Positions 38,001-47,373 of a stretch of 64,000 nt of DNA are shown here, piece by piece. Source of the DNA: Myxococcota bacterium (GTDB taxonomy: Bacteria > Myxococcota_A > UBA9160 > UBA4427); assembly GCA_029243605.1 (NCBI GenBank), contig JAQWRT010000012.1:1-64000 (forward strand), in the 5' to 3' direction. The position numbers were made by a program, and so were the translations under genes. The stretch's first letter is position 1; every line of letters begins with the position of its first letter. The notes beneath the pieces were generated by a model, which worked only from the letters and a program-made list of their open reading frames with translations, was not told where the DNA came from and searched no databases.

Positions 38001-39176
38001 GTGGAGAACAACGACCGTCCGGCAATCGAATTGAGCGTGGTCCTGCCCTGCCTCAACGAGGCAGACACCCTCGCCACTTGTATCGCCAAGGCGCAATCGG
38101 CCTTCGAGGAGTGCGGCTGCGTCGGCGAGATCGTCGTTGCCGACAATGGCAGCGACGACGGGTCCGTGGAGATCGCGACGGAGCGGGGAGCCCGGGTCGT
38201 TCATGTCGCCGAGCGAGGCTACGGAAGCGCACTGATGGCCGGCATCGCCGCCTCCCGCGGACGCTTCGTGATCATGGGCGATGCCGACGACAGTTACGAT
38301 TTTCTCGAAATCCCCAAATTCCTCTCCGAGTTACGAGCCGGCCATGACCTGGTTCAGGGGTGCCGACTCCCGGCAGGCGGTGGGCAAGTTTTGCCCGGCG
38401 CCATGCCCTTCCTCCACCGCTGGCTGGGCAATCCCCTGCTTTCGCGTCTGGCCCGCGCCATGTTCGGGCTCTCGATCTCGGATATCTATTGCGGCATGCG
38501 CGGCTTCACCCGGGTGCTCTACGACGAACTCCAACAACGCTGCACGGGAATGGAATTCGCCACCGAGATGATCATCCGGGCAACCCTGCGCGGAGCCAAC
38601 ATCGCCGAGGTTCCCATCACGCTCCATCCCGACGGGCGCCAGAGTCATGGCCCCCACCTGCGAACCTTCCGAGACGGGTGGCGGACCCTCCGCTTCTTTC
38701 TCCTCTACAGCCCTCGCTGGCTCTTTCTTCTTCCGGGGCTCATGCTCCTCGGACTCGGGGCGCTCGGCTACGGCCTGGCCCTCCCCGGCCAACGCCTGCT
38801 CGGAGCCCAACTCGGCGTCCATACCCTGCTCGTCGCCAGCCTTGCCCTGCTCATGGGCTTCCAATTCCTGCTCTTCGCCGTAGTGAGCAAGAGCGTCGCT
38901 GAAAATATCGGCCTGCTCCCTAGAGATCCGCGCATGCAAGAATTCTTTCGGGTGGCCACCCTCGAGCGCGGGATCCTACTCGGCGGCCTCGCCCTGATGG
39001 GCGGATTGGGCCTGATCGGCTGGACAACCTTCGAATGGAGCAACCAGGGCTTCGGCAACCTCGACTATGCATCGACCTTACGCCAAGTGATTCCCGGGGT
39101 GACCCTCGCCGCCCTGGGCATTCAGGCGATTCTTTCGAGTTTCTTCGTCAGTATGCTCGGGATGACCCGGCGGTGA
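38001..39176 (+). CDS. GT2 polyprenyl-phosphate glycosyltransferase with C-terminal membrane domain
   Basis: A 391-residue protein. The GT-A domain has LSVVLPCLNEADTLATCI at 11-28, VADNGSDDGS, and the metal-binding DAD in IMGDADDSYDF. GAMPFLHRWLGNPLLSRLARAMFG and SDIYCGMRGF match the dolichyl-phosphate-mannose-synthase-like group. Four membrane helices follow residue 230 (LFLLPGLMLLGLGALGYGL and others). It should load a sugar onto polyprenyl phosphate for a GT-C enzyme. GTG at 38001 is the start. Its stop overlaps the methyltransferase start (GTGA at 39173-39176), coupling the two genes. Confidence 0.87.
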   Translation: MENNDRPAIELSVVLPCLNEADTLATCIAKAQSAFEECGCVGEIVVADNGSDDGSVEIATERGARVVHVAERGYGSALMAGIAASRGRFVIMGDADDSYDFLEIPKFLSELRAGHDLVQGCRLPAGGGQVLPGAMPFLHRWLGNPLLSRLARAMFGLSISDIYCGMRGFTRVLYDELQQRCTGMEFATEMIIRATLRGANIAEVPITLHPDGRQSHGPHLRTFRDGWRTLRFFLLYSPRWLFLLPGLMLLGLGALGYGLALPGQRLLGAQLGVHTLLVASLALLMGFQFLLFAVVSKSVAENIGLLPRDPRMQEFFRVATLERGILLGGLALMGGLGLIGWTTFEWSNQGFGNLDYASTLRQVIPGVTLAALGIQAILSSFFVSMLGMTRR

Positions 39177-39775
39177 ACATCGCGGAGAGGATTCACGCCG
39201 CCTATATCGGTGAGCGACGAGTCTCGATTCTCGCGGACCACCTCAAGAATTTCCTCCCCGACCAGGGCACGGTGCTCGACGTGGGCTGCGGAGACGGAGG
39301 GCTCGGGGGGGAACTCCACCGGCGCAATCCGCGGCTCGAGATCCAGGGGATCGACGTCCTGGCCCGCCCGAATGCCCGGGTGCCCGTCGAAGTCTTCGAC
39401 GGCGAGCGAATCCCCCTGGACGACGAAAGCGTCGATCAAATTTTGCTCGTCGATGTTCTCCACCACAGCGAGGAACCCGCGAAACTCCTGGGCGAGGCCG
39501 CGCGCGTGGCAAAACGAGGGATCACCATCAAGGACCACCTCCTCGAAGGCTGGTTCGCCGGCCCGACCCTGCGCATGATGGATCGGGTGGGCAACGCGCG
39601 TCACGGCGTGGACATGCCCTTTGTCTATTGGCGCGAAGAGCGTTGGCAGGCGGTCTGGCAAGCCCTCGGTCTGGTCGTCCACCGCTTCGAAACCAAGCTC
39701 AATCTCTACCCACCACCCCTCACCTGGGCCTTTGACCGGCGACTCCACTTCATCGCCCAACTCGGCAAGGCCTGA
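39173..39775 (+). CDS. Class I SAM-dependent methyltransferase
   Basis: A 200-residue protein with Rossmann motif I VLDVGCGDGGLGGEL near 34-48, an acidic second strand IQGIDVL, motif II in ERIPLDDESVDQILLVDVLHH, and RVAKRGITIKDH. The start is GTG at 39173, within the stop of the preceding GT2; a longer frame begins at 39035 inside that gene but has no resemblance. Small methyltransferases of this type in glycan loci cap sugars or modify lipid-linked intermediates; the substrate is unknown. The next gene starts three bases after its stop. Confidence 0.82.
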   Translation: MNIAERIHAAYIGERRVSILADHLKNFLPDQGTVLDVGCGDGGLGGELHRRNPRLEIQGIDVLARPNARVPVEVFDGERIPLDDESVDQILLVDVLHHSEEPAKLLGEAARVAKRGITIKDHLLEGWFAGPTLRMMDRVGNARHGVDMPFVYWREERWQAVWQALGLVVHRFETKLNLYPPPLTWAFDRRLHFIAQLGKA

Positions 39776-39778
39776 GCC

Positions 39779-41476
39779 GTGACGCCTCCCGCAAATCAAA
39801 GCGCCCGGGCACCCCGCGGCTCCAAGCCCGGCCCGGGCAAGGGCGTGTGGGTCGCCTGGCTCGGAATCGCCCTGGTCGTCGTCCTCTTCGCGCTGCCCGA
39901 AATCCATCGTCTGGGTCTCTATTACGACGAAGCCTTCCTCGCCCAACAGGCCCGGGATTTCGTCGAGCCCGAGAGCGCGGGCCAGCACCCGGCCAGCGTG
40001 CGTACGTGGGATGTCTTTGGGCGTCCCTTTCCCCTTCGCAACGCCGTCTACCTCGGATCCTTGAAGAGCCAACTCCTGATTCCGGTCCTCGCCCTCGCGG
40101 GCTCGAGCCCCCGGGCGGTGCGCACCGCAACTCTGAGCCTCGCCCTGCTGGCCCTGGGGCTCTCGATGTTCTGGGTCGCGCGCATTTTCGGAGACACCGC
40201 CGCGGTGGTCATGGGGGTGCTGGTCGCGTGCGACCCGACCTTCTATTTCCTCGCCCAATTCGAATGGGGACCCTTCACCACCAATTTCCTCTGTCGCGCG
40301 GGGGGGGCACTGCTCATCACCGGGGCGTGGCAGAGTCCCTCGCGCCGGCGGGGGCAACTCGCCGCCCTGGCCGGGGGCGCCCTGCTCGGCTTGGGGGTTT
40401 TCAGCCGAGCGGATTTCATCCTGATCCCGGCCTCCGCCGGGTTGGCACTCTTGATCTGCCGACCCGATCTGGTCCGGGAGGCCCTCACCGAACGTCGAGA
40501 TTGGGTGATTGCCGCCGGGGCCGCTTTCCTTTTCGCTGCCCTGCCGATGATCCTGTCGGCCTGGGCCCTGCTCGACAGCACCGGAGCCACCGGCGGACGC
40601 GGAGACCTGCTCTTTCGGGCGCAGGTGCTCTGGCAAAGCCTCGACGGTTCCCAATTCCTTCGGCTGATGAAGACCGGGGGACTCTTCGAAAAAACCCCGA
40701 CCATCGATGCCCCCGGCGGCCTCCTCGGCTGGGCCCTGGTTCCCGCCCTCATCATCGTGGGCTTCGACCTGCTCCGGCCGGGTCGACGCGAAAGGAATCC
40801 GCGCCGGGACCCCCGAGCCTTCCTCCTGCTCTTCGCCCTATTCCTGACCGCCTTTATGCTTGCCTTACCCGGCGCGGTCAGGGCGCACCATCAACTCAAC
40901 ACCCTGCCCTTGCTCCACCTCATCGTCGCCTGTGCAGGCCTGGCGGCTTGGCGCTGGAAAGCGCCCGGCGGGCGATCTCTCTTGCGCGTCCCGGTGGTGG
41001 TTCTCTTCGCCACCCTGGTCGCGGCCAACGTCCTGGTGATCCGTGAAACGTCCGCATTCATCGCCGACACCGGCGGCCGCGGGCGCTTCAGTCATGCCCT
41101 GGACGACTTCGCCCTGGCCGTCGATGCCCAACCCGGCAAAACCGTGGTGAGCTTGGACTGGGGCTTCCACGAACCCCTGCTCTTCCTCACTCGCCAGACG
41201 CGCCTGGTCGAGAGCATCTGGTCCCTGCCCCAGCAAATCGCCTCCGGGCGCCCCTGGGTCTTCGCGGGAAGCCAGGACACCGTCTACCTGGTCCACGACG
41301 TTCCTCACGACCTCTTCGGCCTGGGCCCCAAATTGCTGGTGGCGGCTCGATTGGCCGGGAGCGAAAAAGCCCGCATCACACCCCACCGGGATGGGGGGGG
41401 CGAACTCGCCTTCTACAGCGTCGAATTTCTGGGCCCCCACTCATTGCGTTACGACGGAAGGTTTCGCTTCCGGTGA
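39779..41476 (+). CDS. GT-C (ArnT/PMT-like) membrane glycosyltransferase
   Basis: A 565-residue protein with about ten hydrophobic helices in the first 420 residues. The first outer loop has the catalytic acidic motif YYDEAFLAQQARDFV, as in GT39/GT83 enzymes, followed by FPLRNAVYLGSLKSQLL. The last 150 residues form an outside soluble domain. GTG at 39779 starts three bases after the methyltransferase stop, so GT2-methyltransferase-GT-C is one operon: the GT2 probably makes the lipid-phosphate sugar that this enzyme transfers. It ends 13 bases from the convergent STT3-like gene. Confidence 0.8.
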   Translation: MTPPANQSARAPRGSKPGPGKGVWVAWLGIALVVVLFALPEIHRLGLYYDEAFLAQQARDFVEPESAGQHPASVRTWDVFGRPFPLRNAVYLGSLKSQLLIPVLALAGSSPRAVRTATLSLALLALGLSMFWVARIFGDTAAVVMGVLVACDPTFYFLAQFEWGPFTTNFLCRAGGALLITGAWQSPSRRRGQLAALAGGALLGLGVFSRADFILIPASAGLALLICRPDLVREALTERRDWVIAAGAAFLFAALPMILSAWALLDSTGATGGRGDLLFRAQVLWQSLDGSQFLRLMKTGGLFEKTPTIDAPGGLLGWALVPALIIVGFDLLRPGRRERNPRRDPRAFLLLFALFLTAFMLALPGAVRAHHQLNTLPLLHLIVACAGLAAWRWKAPGGRSLLRVPVVVLFATLVAANVLVIRETSAFIADTGGRGRFSHALDDFALAVDAQPGKTVVSLDWGFHEPLLFLTRQTRLVESIWSLPQQIASGRPWVFAGSQDTVYLVHDVPHDLFGLGPKLLVAARLAGSEKARITPHRDGGGELAFYSVEFLGPHSLRYDGRFRFR

Positions 41477-41489
41477 ATCGCTTCTCCGC

Positions 41490-43754
41490 TCAGCGCAGGT
41501 CCAATCGAGTTTCCCCACCCTCGAGTACGTCGCTCTCGGATACGCCCAAGGCCGCAACGCGCTCCCGGGTCTCGATCCGGTAGAGACCGCGTGGCCGGGT
41601 GGAAGCCGGCTCCCCCGGCCGAGTTCGGAGGTCGGTGGCATAGGGCACTCGCAAATGCGCCTCTCCGCCATCGTTCGCCCGGGCGCTGGCGCGATAGGTA
41701 AAGCGCCGACCCCGGTTGGACTGCAACTCAAGAGAGAGGTCGATCCGCTCGCCCGGGGCCGTCATCACCCGAATGCTCGCGCCCGAAACGATCTCGAAGA
41801 GCTTGTAGGGAACGCTCTCTCCCGCTCGGGGTCGAAAGATCTCACCCAACGATTTCCCGCCACGCGGCGCTTCGACCACCAGGCGAAAGCGCCCGAGAGC
41901 CGCTCTTCCCGGCTGGGCCGAGCCATCGTGATTTTGCAGTTGCCCCGCCACCGAACGCATTTCTTCCTCGGCGTGGGTGAGCACGTAGCGGCCCCGAAGA
42001 ATGCTCGCCCAGGCCAGGGCCTCCTCCTCTTCCTGGGCAGCCAAAAAGGAGAACGAGGCCCGCCAATTCTCGGGCCCGATATACCACCAGAAGGGATCGG
42101 TGGCGGTGGCGCGACGCGCCCCGTACTGAAGGGCGTGCCCGAGATTCGCATGGGCGAGGATGCCGTACTCGGGCTCGACCCCGGGAACCAAATAGCCGCC
42201 GGTGTCGGGCGTCGCTCGACGCACATCGGCCATGAAGCGAGCCAGGGTCGAGGCCACGCTCCGACTCGCCTGGAATCCTGGGGCCGCGTCGGGCTCGAGA
42301 GCGGCCCATGAAGCCTGGGCGCGCGGAGCGTAGAGACCGACCCCAACGGGCCACAAGAACGCGAAGAGCAAAGCGCAGACGGCGGAGGCCTGGAGTAGGC
42401 GGCCCCGGATCCCCAAGGTCGGTTCCCGGCGCCCCCCGCCGAAAAGATTGAGCGCGACGAGGCCGAAGAGTATGGAAAAGGCCGGGCCAAAATCGTTGCC
42501 GTAACGCCGTTGATCGAGGGTCAACGCCCCGAAGAAGAGAGTCCAACCTCCCAGGATCCCCAGGGCGGCCCACGAGCGCCGGGAGTTGCCGGGTGAGGCC
42601 CAGAGCCAGAGAGCCAGCCAGGGGGCGAAGGGGATCGTGTACGCGAACCAACCCCACCCGCGAACAGGGTCGGTCCCGTGTTTCCCAGACTCAAGGCCGA
42701 AGAGCGCGTTCTGCTCCCCGGTAATCGCGCCCACCTGGTCGGTCTGGCTGAGAAACTGAAAGGCCGGGCGCAGGCCCTCGCGAATATCGGGGACCACCAG
42801 AGCGATGCCGCCCAAGACGAGGGCGCTCGACGCCACGACCACCAGGCGCCGAACCCGGGGCATCTCCCCGCGCTGAGCCTCCCTCGCCCACAGGGCGGCG
42901 ATCACGAGAGCCACGGCGAGGGTGGCGAAAACATGAAGCCAAGAGAGTGCGATGGACGAAAAGGTTCCACCCAGGGGACTCGGGGAAAGGAGTACCACGG
43001 GGACCAGCGCCAGACCGCACGCCAGGGCGGCTCCGGCCTGGGCCAACAAGCCCTGACGGCCGCCCCCAGCGATGCTCGTGGCCAGGACCAACGCGTTGGC
43101 GATGGCGAGGTAGAGCAGGCTTCCGTGCCACGTGAGAAGCAGGGCAAATTGCGCCAAGGCCAGCAGGATGCCCCAGCCGCGCACCCGTTGGTTCGACGCG
43201 CTCGCATTCCCGAGCCCCAAGCAGGCGAGCAGGAGCCAGGCACCGAGCATGGCCACGGCGGCGTGATGATCGGGGTTGCCCACCCGAGAGAAAGTCACGC
43301 TGACCGGCAGAACCGCGTAGCAGAGGGCGGCCGCCAGACCCGCGCCGCGCGACCCCAGCAAGCGACCCGCCCAGTAGATGGGCACGAGGGTCACCAGTGC
43401 GCATACCGGCCCCGACCAGGCCGCCACGGTCTCGAAACCCCGGGGATCGTCTGCCAGGAGCCGGGCGAATCCGCCGAGCAGAAAATCAAAGAGCGGAGGC
43501 CAGGGCACCGGGGCTCCGCCCGGATAGTTGATATAAGGATCGAAGAGGAGGACGCCAGGAAAATTGACGAAGGTGTAATAGGCCCGGCGCAGGTGGTATT
43601 GGGCGTCGGCGGGGGGGAACGCCACCTCGTCCCCCACGAAGACGTACTCGAATCCGAGCGCGCGCACCGCCAGGGCCAGCATCATCGCAAGCATCAGGCC
43701 GACGAGTGTCGTCCAAGAACCCCGGCGCCCGAGGGCATGCGCGCCTGATTTCAT
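41490..43754 (-). CDS. STT3/PglB/AglB-like oligosaccharyltransferase candidate
   Basis: A 754-residue protein with about 12 membrane helices in the first 480 residues and a periplasmic C-terminal domain. The first loop has PADAQYHLRRAYYTFVNFP (about 48-66) and NYPGGAPVPWPPLFDFLLG, typical of STT3. The second acidic element is NPDHHAAVAML near 160. The position of the WWD-Y-G sequon-binding motif reads PEYGILAHANLGH near 527-537: the Tyr-Gly and Gly-His are kept but the WWD is lost. ATG at 43754 has AGGGGG at ideal spacing (another ATG lies two codons upstream). The C-terminal 150 residues form a beta-rich domain. It may transfer a lipid-linked glycan to protein; activity is uncertain. Confidence 0.75.
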   Translation of the reverse strand: MKSGAHALGRRGSWTTLVGLMLAMMLALAVRALGFEYVFVGDEVAFPPADAQYHLRRAYYTFVNFPGVLLFDPYINYPGGAPVPWPPLFDFLLGGFARLLADDPRGFETVAAWSGPVCALVTLVPIYWAGRLLGSRGAGLAAALCYAVLPVSVTFSRVGNPDHHAAVAMLGAWLLLACLGLGNASASNQRVRGWGILLALAQFALLLTWHGSLLYLAIANALVLATSIAGGGRQGLLAQAGAALACGLALVPVVLLSPSPLGGTFSSIALSWLHVFATLAVALVIAALWAREAQRGEMPRVRRLVVVASSALVLGGIALVVPDIREGLRPAFQFLSQTDQVGAITGEQNALFGLESGKHGTDPVRGWGWFAYTIPFAPWLALWLWASPGNSRRSWAALGILGGWTLFFGALTLDQRRYGNDFGPAFSILFGLVALNLFGGGRREPTLGIRGRLLQASAVCALLFAFLWPVGVGLYAPRAQASWAALEPDAAPGFQASRSVASTLARFMADVRRATPDTGGYLVPGVEPEYGILAHANLGHALQYGARRATATDPFWWYIGPENWRASFSFLAAQEEEEALAWASILRGRYVLTHAEEEMRSVAGQLQNHDGSAQPGRAALGRFRLVVEAPRGGKSLGEIFRPRAGESVPYKLFEIVSGASIRVMTAPGERIDLSLELQSNRGRRFTYRASARANDGGEAHLRVPYATDLRTRPGEPASTRPRGLYRIETRERVAALGVSESDVLEGGETRLDLR

Positions 43755-43811
43755 CCTCATCCCCCTGCGGCCGACGGCGGCCGGCTCTGCGCGTTCGCTG
43801 TCGGCCTCAGG

Positions 43812-44396
43812 TCAAGAGGCGGGCACGAGTCCTCTAATTTCATCGAGCAAACGATAACGGCGACCACACGAACACCCGAGATCCGCCGCCAGGGACTCAC
43901 CGCATTCGCAGACCCAAGCCATCCGTCGTGCCGGGTTGCCAGCCACCAGGGCGTGGGCGGCGACGTCACGGGTGACCACGGCGCCCGCCGCCACGAAGGC
44001 AGCCTCACCTATGGTATTGCCACAAACCACAGTGACATTGGCTCCCAGAGATGCCCCGCGAAGAACCCGGGTCTTGACGAAGTCCACCGGGGGTAGCGGA
44101 CGGGCAGCACGCGGACGGAGATCGTTGGTAAAGGTCGCGTTGGGTCCGACGAAGACATGGTCTTCAAGTTCTACGCCATCCCAGACCTGAACTCCGTTCT
44201 TCACCACCACGCCATCACCCACGATGGCCCCCTCTTCGATAAAAGTCTGCCCGCACAAATTGCAACCCTTGCCCACCACAGCCCCCGCCATCACATGGGC
44301 CAGTGCCCAAATGCGAGTCCCCTCACCCACTTGCTCACTTTCGCAGAGCGCCTGGGGGTGAACGAGAATGCCACCCGCTTTTTCCTTGAGGCTCAT
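43812..44396 (-). CDS. wlbB: WlbB/WbpD-like N-acetyltransferase (left-handed beta helix)
   Basis: A 194-residue hexapeptide-repeat acyltransferase. VGEGTRIWALAHVMAGAVVGKGC, QTFIEEGAIVGDGVVVKNGVQVWDGVELEDHVFVG and FTNDLRPRA follow the WlbB/WbpD family, which acetylates the 3-amino group of UDP-GlcNAc(3NH2)A. After the helix, CECGESL and CSCGRRY form a possible zinc knuckle, common in this family. ATG at 44396 lies one base after the aminotransferase stop. With the next two genes it forms a wlbA-wlbC-wlbB-like set. Other 3- or 4-amino sugars are possible substrates. Confidence 0.85.
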   Translation of the reverse strand: MSLKEKAGGILVHPQALCESEQVGEGTRIWALAHVMAGAVVGKGCNLCGQTFIEEGAIVGDGVVVKNGVQVWDGVELEDHVFVGPNATFTNDLRPRAARPLPPVDFVKTRVLRGASLGANVTVVCGNTIGEAAFVAAGAVVTRDVAAHALVAGNPARRMAWVCECGESLAADLGCSCGRRYRLLDEIRGLVPAS

Positions 44397-44397
44397 A

Positions 44398-45513
44398 TCA
44401 ACTCCCTTTCCCCGCCACAGCAGCAGCGAGGAGTTCAACCACCCGCTCTTGCTGGGCCTCCCGAATGCCTGGAAAGAGGGGAAGTGAGATCATCGCCGCG
44501 GCAGCCGATTCCGCACGGGGAAACTCACCTCCACGATGCCCAAGGAAGGCGAACCCCCCGAGCAAATGAATCGGCGTGGGGTAGTGGATCCCCACCCCCA
44601 CCCCGGCGGCCTGGAGTTCCTCGAGGACCCGGTCGCGGGAGGAGACCCTGACCGCATAAATATGCCAGACATGGGACGCGTCCCGGCCGCCCGGGGGTAG
44701 CTCTACCCCGGCCACGTCGCCCAGGGCTTCATCGTAATACCGAGCGGCCCGGCGGCGTGCATCGTTCCAGGAGTCCAAACGACGGAGCTTCGCGCGAAGA
44801 ACCACCGCCTGCAGGGCATCGAGGCGCGAGTTGAATCCAATTTCGGGGTGCTCGTATTTGCGTTCGCTGCCGTAATTGCGCAGCCGGCGAAGGCGTCCGG
44901 CGAGTTCCGGGCTCCGAGTCGTGACCGCCCCCGCGTCCCCATAAGCGCCCAGGTTCTTCCCGGGATAGAAGCTGGTTCCCGCCAGGGCACCGAACGCCCC
45001 AGCCGCCCGGCCCTCTCGGCGAGCGCCCTGGGCCTGGGCAGCATCTTCCACCAACGCAATCCCGGACTCCTCGGCGAGGGCCTCGATTTCGTTCTGGTTC
45101 GCCAACTCGCCGAAGAGATCTACCGCCATCACGGCCCGGGTTCTTGCCCCCATGCGGTCGGCCACTTCCCTCGTATCCATTCCGGAACCCGAGGGAGCGC
45201 AATCCACCAGCACCGGGGTCGCCCCGCTGCGCACAACCGCCAGGGCCGAGGCGACGAAAGTATTCGCGGGCAGGATTACCTCGTCACCCTGGCCGATATC
45301 CAAAGCGCGTAGGCCCAGCTCCAGCGCGTCCGTTCCGTTTGCCACACCCACGCAGTGTTCGACTCCGCAGAAGTCCGCGTACTCCGCCTCAAATTCCTCC
45401 ACTTCCTCGCCCAGAACAAATTGACCACTCTCCATCAGGCGGTCGAAGCCCTCGCGTACCTCATCGGCAATTTCTCGCTGCTGCCAAGTAAGATCGACCA
45501 GGGGAATTCTCAT
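44398..45513 (-). CDS. wlbC: DegT/DnrJ/EryC1 sugar aminotransferase (WlbC/WbpE-like)
   Basis: A 371-residue PLP enzyme that transaminates a 3-keto (or 4-keto) nucleotide sugar. It has IPLVDLTWQQREI, NGTDALELGLRAL, GDEVILPANTFVASALAV, VEDAAQAQGA and the PLP lysine in SFYPGKNLGAYGDAG; GIHYPTPIHLLGGF lies near the C-terminus. The ATG at 45513 overlaps the stop of the upstream oxidoreductase (ATGA). With WlbA- and WlbB-like neighbours, the 3-amino step towards UDP-diacetamido-uronic acid is the best guess. Confidence 0.9.
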   Translation of the reverse strand: MRIPLVDLTWQQREIADEVREGFDRLMESGQFVLGEEVEEFEAEYADFCGVEHCVGVANGTDALELGLRALDIGQGDEVILPANTFVASALAVVRSGATPVLVDCAPSGSGMDTREVADRMGARTRAVMAVDLFGELANQNEIEALAEESGIALVEDAAQAQGARREGRAAGAFGALAGTSFYPGKNLGAYGDAGAVTTRSPELAGRLRRLRNYGSERKYEHPEIGFNSRLDALQAVVLRAKLRRLDSWNDARRRAARYYDEALGDVAGVELPPGGRDASHVWHIYAVRVSSRDRVLEELQAAGVGVGIHYPTPIHLLGGFAFLGHRGGEFPRAESAAAAMISLPLFPGIREAQQERVVELLAAAVAGKGS

Positions 45514-46541
45514 CCGATCTCCACTTCGACCTCGCGGCCTCCCTCTGCGAGGGAAGTCGATATCGCTCCCAGGACTTGGACGACCGCCAGCCCCGAACGA
45601 CCCGGAGAAACCGGTGTCGCGGATTCCGTGAGGCAATCAAGGAAATGTTCGCACTCATTGCGCAGGGGTTCACTCGGCTCCACCCGTGGCTCGAAGACCT
45701 CTCCTAAATGAACACTCGTTCGGAACGAATGAAAAGAATCCACCAGCGAGGCCTCACTCGATTCCGAATCCTCCACCTGCTTGTCGTGAAGCCGCAGGGG
45801 CGCATCCAGATTGACGTCGTCGAAGGTCAGCATCTTCTTCTCGCCCACCACAGTGATATCCCGTGACTTTCTCGGGTTCAGCCAGGAGGCGTGAAGATTG
45901 GCCAGAACGCCCCCGGGAAAGCGGAGGGTGGCGAAGACAACATCATCGATGCCCGGATTGATAAATTGGCCACCCGTCGCAGACACGTGGGTCGGCCACG
46001 CATCCAGCCAATAACTCGCCAGGGAAATATCGTGGGCAGCAAGATCCCAAGCGGCATTAACGTCGGTTCGGATCGGCCCGAGATTAGTTCTGACCATCGA
46101 GATATAATAGATGCGCCCCAATTCGTCGTCTTCGACAAATTGCCTGACGCGACGGGCCGCCGCGTTGTAGACGAAGACGTGCCCTACCATCAAGGTCAAC
46201 CCACGGGCTTCAGCGAGTTCGCAGAGCGCCCGACTGCTCTCCACCGAATCGGTCAGGGGTTTTTCGACGAGCACATGTTTTCCCGCCTCGAGAGCGCGCT
46301 TGGCCAAATCGAAATGCGTGGACGTGGGCGTAGCGATCACAACGGCATCGACCCCGGCATCGCCGACAGCCCGATCGAAATCGGCACAGGCCTCAACCGA
46401 AGGGAAGCGTTCGGCAACGGCCGCCAGGCGCTTCTCATCCCGGTCGACCACATAGCGAACCTGACTACGGCCACTTCGCTCGAAGTTATTGATGAGGTTG
46501 GGGCCCCAATGACCGGCGCCCACGACTGCCACCTGGATCAT
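45510..46541 (-). CDS. wlbA: Gfo/Idh/MocA oxidoreductase (WlbA/WbpB-like)
   Basis: A 343-residue NAD(P)-dependent sugar oxidoreductase with IQVAVVGAGHWGPNLINNF at 2-20, VIATPTSTHFDLAKRALEAGKHVLVEKPL (EKP motif) and WDLAAHDISLASYWL, where the conserved His of the family lies. In the Wlb/Wbp pathway this enzyme makes the 3-keto group for transamination. Of two nearby ATGs, the one at 46541 is six bases after AGAGGG. It is first in the wlbA-wlbC-wlbB-like operon. UDP-GlcNAc 6-dehydrogenase and the C2 epimerase, if used, are not in the window. Confidence 0.86.
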   Translation of the reverse strand: MIQVAVVGAGHWGPNLINNFERSGRSQVRYVVDRDEKRLAAVAERFPSVEACADFDRAVGDAGVDAVVIATPTSTHFDLAKRALEAGKHVLVEKPLTDSVESSRALCELAEARGLTLMVGHVFVYNAAARRVRQFVEDDELGRIYYISMVRTNLGPIRTDVNAAWDLAAHDISLASYWLDAWPTHVSATGGQFINPGIDDVVFATLRFPGGVLANLHASWLNPRKSRDITVVGEKKMLTFDDVNLDAPLRLHDKQVEDSESSEASLVDSFHSFRTSVHLGEVFEPRVEPSEPLRNECEHFLDCLTESATPVSPGRSGLAVVQVLGAISTSLAEGGREVEVEIG

Positions 46542-46602
46542 GCTCATCCCTCTCTCGAGTTTTCGAACGGGCGCACCCAAGCGTCGCCCTGCAGCCCTGT
46601 AT

Positions 46603-47325
46603 TCATTTCCGAATCCCCAGGCCGAGGTAGACCAGAGGGCGGAGCATGGACCACCACCCGGTAATCGGCTTCATCTTTGTTTGACCCTGGGCCTTCGGAG
46701 GGTAGATTTTGGTCACGGCCACCTCCTCGGTGCGGTAGCCCAGGCGGATCGCGCGGATATAGAGGTAAGGCTCGAGCTCATACTCGTCAAGCCACGCCTG
46801 GTCCAAATCGAGCCCGGGATCCTCGAGAAGAGAGCAGCGGAGAGCCCGAAAGCCGTTGGTCGACTCGCTCACCCGACGGCCGGCGACCAGGGAAAAAAGC
46901 CAGGGATGAATACGCGTCGCGATCTTTCGATAGAAGGGCATCGGGCCGAAGTCCGCATCCCTCTTGAGGAAGCGCGAGCCCTGGACGAAATCGGCTCGGG
47001 CATCCGCAATCGGATCAAGAAGCCGCGGAATTTCCTCGGGCGAGTCCTTGTTGTTGCCCGCCATCACCACCGCAACGTCGAACCCTCCCTCGCGTGCCAG
47101 GCGGTAGCCCGTACGAATGGCGGCCCCCACCCCGGCGATGCGACCCATGGAATGCACCCGGGCGCCCTCCTCCCGGGCCACTTCGGCGGAACGATCCGTC
47201 GAGCCATCATCTACCACGAGGATCTCGTCCACCACGTCGCGAGGAGTCCGTCGCACCACGGACCGAATCTTCTCCTCTTCATCGAGGACGGGCGCGATCG
47301 CGATAACCGAGAGGCCTTTGTACAC
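46603..47325 (-). CDS. GT2 dolichyl-phosphate-mannose-synthase-like glycosyltransferase
   Basis: A 240-residue GT-A protein without the C-terminal membrane helices of the 38-kb GT2. LSVIAIAPVLDEEEKI is the opening, followed by ILVVDDGSTDRSAEVA; the metal-site position reads VMAGNNKDSPEEI, with Gly-Asn-Asn where DxD is usual. QGSRFLKRDADFGPMPFYRKIATRI and STNGFRALR match the DPM1-like family. Likely a polyprenyl-phosphate sugar synthase. The start is uncertain: GTG at 47325 (VYKGLS) is used, with a TTG ten codons upstream. It lies 61 bases downstream of the oxidoreductase start, on the same strand. Confidence 0.83.
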   Translation of the reverse strand: MYKGLSVIAIAPVLDEEEKIRSVVRRTPRDVVDEILVVDDGSTDRSAEVAREEGARVHSMGRIAGVGAAIRTGYRLAREGGFDVAVVMAGNNKDSPEEIPRLLDPIADARADFVQGSRFLKRDADFGPMPFYRKIATRIHPWLFSLVAGRRVSESTNGFRALRCSLLEDPGLDLDQAWLDEYELEPYLYIRAIRLGYRTEEVAVTKIYPPKAQGQTKMKPITGWWSMLRPLVYLGLGIRK

Positions 47326-47373
47326 ACCGGGCAGTGTATCACCCGGGCCCCCCAAACGTGGCTCTCGGGTGCA

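Noticed and set aside
39122-43748. Very long antisense open frames (for example 510 codons at 39122-40654 on minus and 356 codons at 42678-43748 on plus)
   Set aside because: They are opposite strongly conserved membrane-protein genes, have charged low-complexity composition and no ribosome sites. GC-rich DNA gives such shadows.
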